Assembly (NCBI RefSeq): GCF_040581485.1 | Contig: NC_090133.1 | Coordinates: 18,910,001-18,974,000 of the forward strand | DNA: 64,000 nucleotides | DNA from: Linepithema humile | Taxonomy: Eukaryota > Arthropoda > Insecta > Hymenoptera > Formicidae | Direction of reading: 5' to 3' | Shown: positions 63,259 through 64,000 of the stretch, piece by piece | Position numbering within the stretch: position 1 is the stretch's first letter | Layout: each line of letters opens with the position of its first letter | Position numbers and translations under genes: made by a program | The notes under the pieces: model-generated | Told to the model about the DNA's origin: nothing | What the model saw: the letters and a program-made list of their open reading frames with translations, nothing else | Database searches by the model: none

Positions 63259-63719
63259 GGGAACGAAGGAGATAAACCTGCGCGAATATTTGACCTTTTG
63301 TTGTCTGACGAACGATTACCTCCTGACTTCGCGCACCCTCGCGGTTTCTTGTTAACAATCACAACTCGCACGATTTCTATTATATTGCAGATTCAGAATC
63401 TTAGCCGAACGAAAGAATCAATGTCATCGATGTAGCCAATAATGTGGAAGAATTTACAGTTCGTAACGTAAATTGCTCTTCTACATTATTGGCTACATCG
63501 ATGACATAATTCTTTCGTTCGGCTAAGATTCTAAATCTGCAATATAATAGAAATCGTGCGAGTTGTGATTGTTAACAAGAAACCGCGAAGGTGCTGATTG
63601 GGTGCTGATTGGGAGGGTGATAATTTCTCATTTCAAACGAGACGCCTGCGTTATAATGGATATTGTTCGTCAGAATGCAAAAAGTCAAATATTGGCGTGA
63701 GTTCATCTCCTTCATTCCC
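63259..63719. repeat. Long foldback inverted repeat, arms of about 190-240 bp, 24-bp loop
   Basis: The inner arms 63333-63452 and 63477-63595 are reverse complements over about 120 bp with only a few mismatches and one single-base indel. Shared stretches include CGCGGTTTCTTGTTAACAAT and GATGTAGCCAATAATGT. The outer arms (about 63259-63332 and 63596-63719) remain similar, for example CTGACGAAC, AATATTTGAC and GAAGGAGAT, but the right arm carries roughly 45-50 extra bases, including a tandem GGTGCTGATTGG duplication. No open frame of note. It could be a foldback transposon or a hairpin RNA source. Confidence 0.88.
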
Positions 63720-63812
63720 TTACAAATATATATATTTGTAAGAGAATATATATATTTGTAAGGGAAGTATATATATTTATATATACTTGAATATATATAT
63801 ATTTATACATAC

Positions 63813-63876
<64 letters not shown>
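63813..63876. repeat. (AT)n microsatellite
   Basis: About 30 AT units, preceded by shorter TATATA segments with TTGTAAG/CTTACAA palindromes from 63720. Assembly here may be imprecise. Confidence 0.9.
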
Positions 63877-63878
<2 letters not shown>

Positions 63879-64000
63879 CAAATATATATATAATCGTGCA
63901 TAATTGTGCACGATGCGTGGTCTGGTTGCCCCGATTTAAGTTTTCGCTACACTTAATTTCCCCAATTCTACACGTATTTTTTTCCTTTTATTCACTATCT

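Larger units (their letters stand above)
61464..64000. other. Presumed NPL4 intron 9, with simple repeats and a large foldback
   Basis: The exon ending at 61463 has a consensus donor, and no NPL4 C-terminal exon was recognised to the window end, so this is read as intron. It holds A/G-rich tracts (61880-61950), TA runs (62100-62170), T-rich tracts, a large inverted repeat (63259-63719) and a long AT run (63720-63890). No unrelated gene was seen. Confidence 0.5.

Noticed and set aside
1..64000. tRNA, rRNA, CRISPR, prokaryotic or viral elements
   Set aside because: None was seen by eye; a tRNAscan or Infernal search could still reveal small RNAs I cannot detect without computation.

Overview
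This is a eukaryotic nuclear window, almost certainly from an insect and most likely a hymenopteran such as an ant. Every recognised gene is an animal gene split by mostly GT-AG introns. Intergenic DNA is AT-rich with GA/CT, GT and AT microsatellites, and there are mariner-type terminal inverted repeats flanked by TA. The species call is inference. No CRISPR array, operon, rRNA, tRNA or viral sequence was recognised.

Ten protein-coding genes were reconstructed exon by exon, with splice phases checked for continuity. In order: (1) 2811-16587, minus: 5' part of a T-type (Cav3) voltage-gated calcium channel alpha1 gene, covering the N-terminus to segment S5 of domain I; the rest lies before base 1. 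Its first coding intron (11.2 kb) has the full signature of a minor-spliceosome (U12) AT-AC intron. (2) 19611-23256, minus: SPATA20-like thioredoxin-fold protein, 753 aa. (3) 26338-26791, plus: BRK1/HSPC300, the small WAVE-complex subunit. (4) 26998-27583, minus: NDUFA11-like complex I subunit. (5) 28454-28943, plus: NDUFV3-like complex I subunit, head-to-head with NDUFA11. (6) 29814-34997, plus: farnesyl-diphosphate-synthase-family enzyme with an altered second aspartate-rich motif. (7) 35579-37174, minus: NOL8-like lysine-rich protein without an RRM. (8) 37810-41634, minus: SLC26A11-like sulfate/anion transporter with a STAS domain. (9) 43539-53958, minus: DESI1-type PPPDE deSUMOylating isopeptidase fused to a C-terminal PUL-like region. 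(10) 58451-61463, plus: NPL4 (NPLOC4), 5' two thirds; the C-terminal exons lie beyond base 64000.

Themes: genes 4 and 5 both supply respiratory complex I and share an 870-bp divergent intergenic region. Genes 9 and 10 both act in ubiquitin/SUMO and p97 biology and are also divergently arranged around a GC-rich region. PUL domains are known p97/Cdc48-binding modules and NPL4 is a p97 cofactor, so their adjacency is suggestive but may be chance.

Non-genic highlights: an 838-bp mariner-like non-autonomous element (42021-42858), a 154-bp mariner-type MITE inside an NPL4 intron (61006-61159), a large foldback inverted repeat (about 63259-63719), and GC-rich islands inside long introns. No obviously new molecular system was found. 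The strongest leads are the U12 intron, the altered prenyltransferase motif, the DESI1-PUL architecture and the long hairpin.
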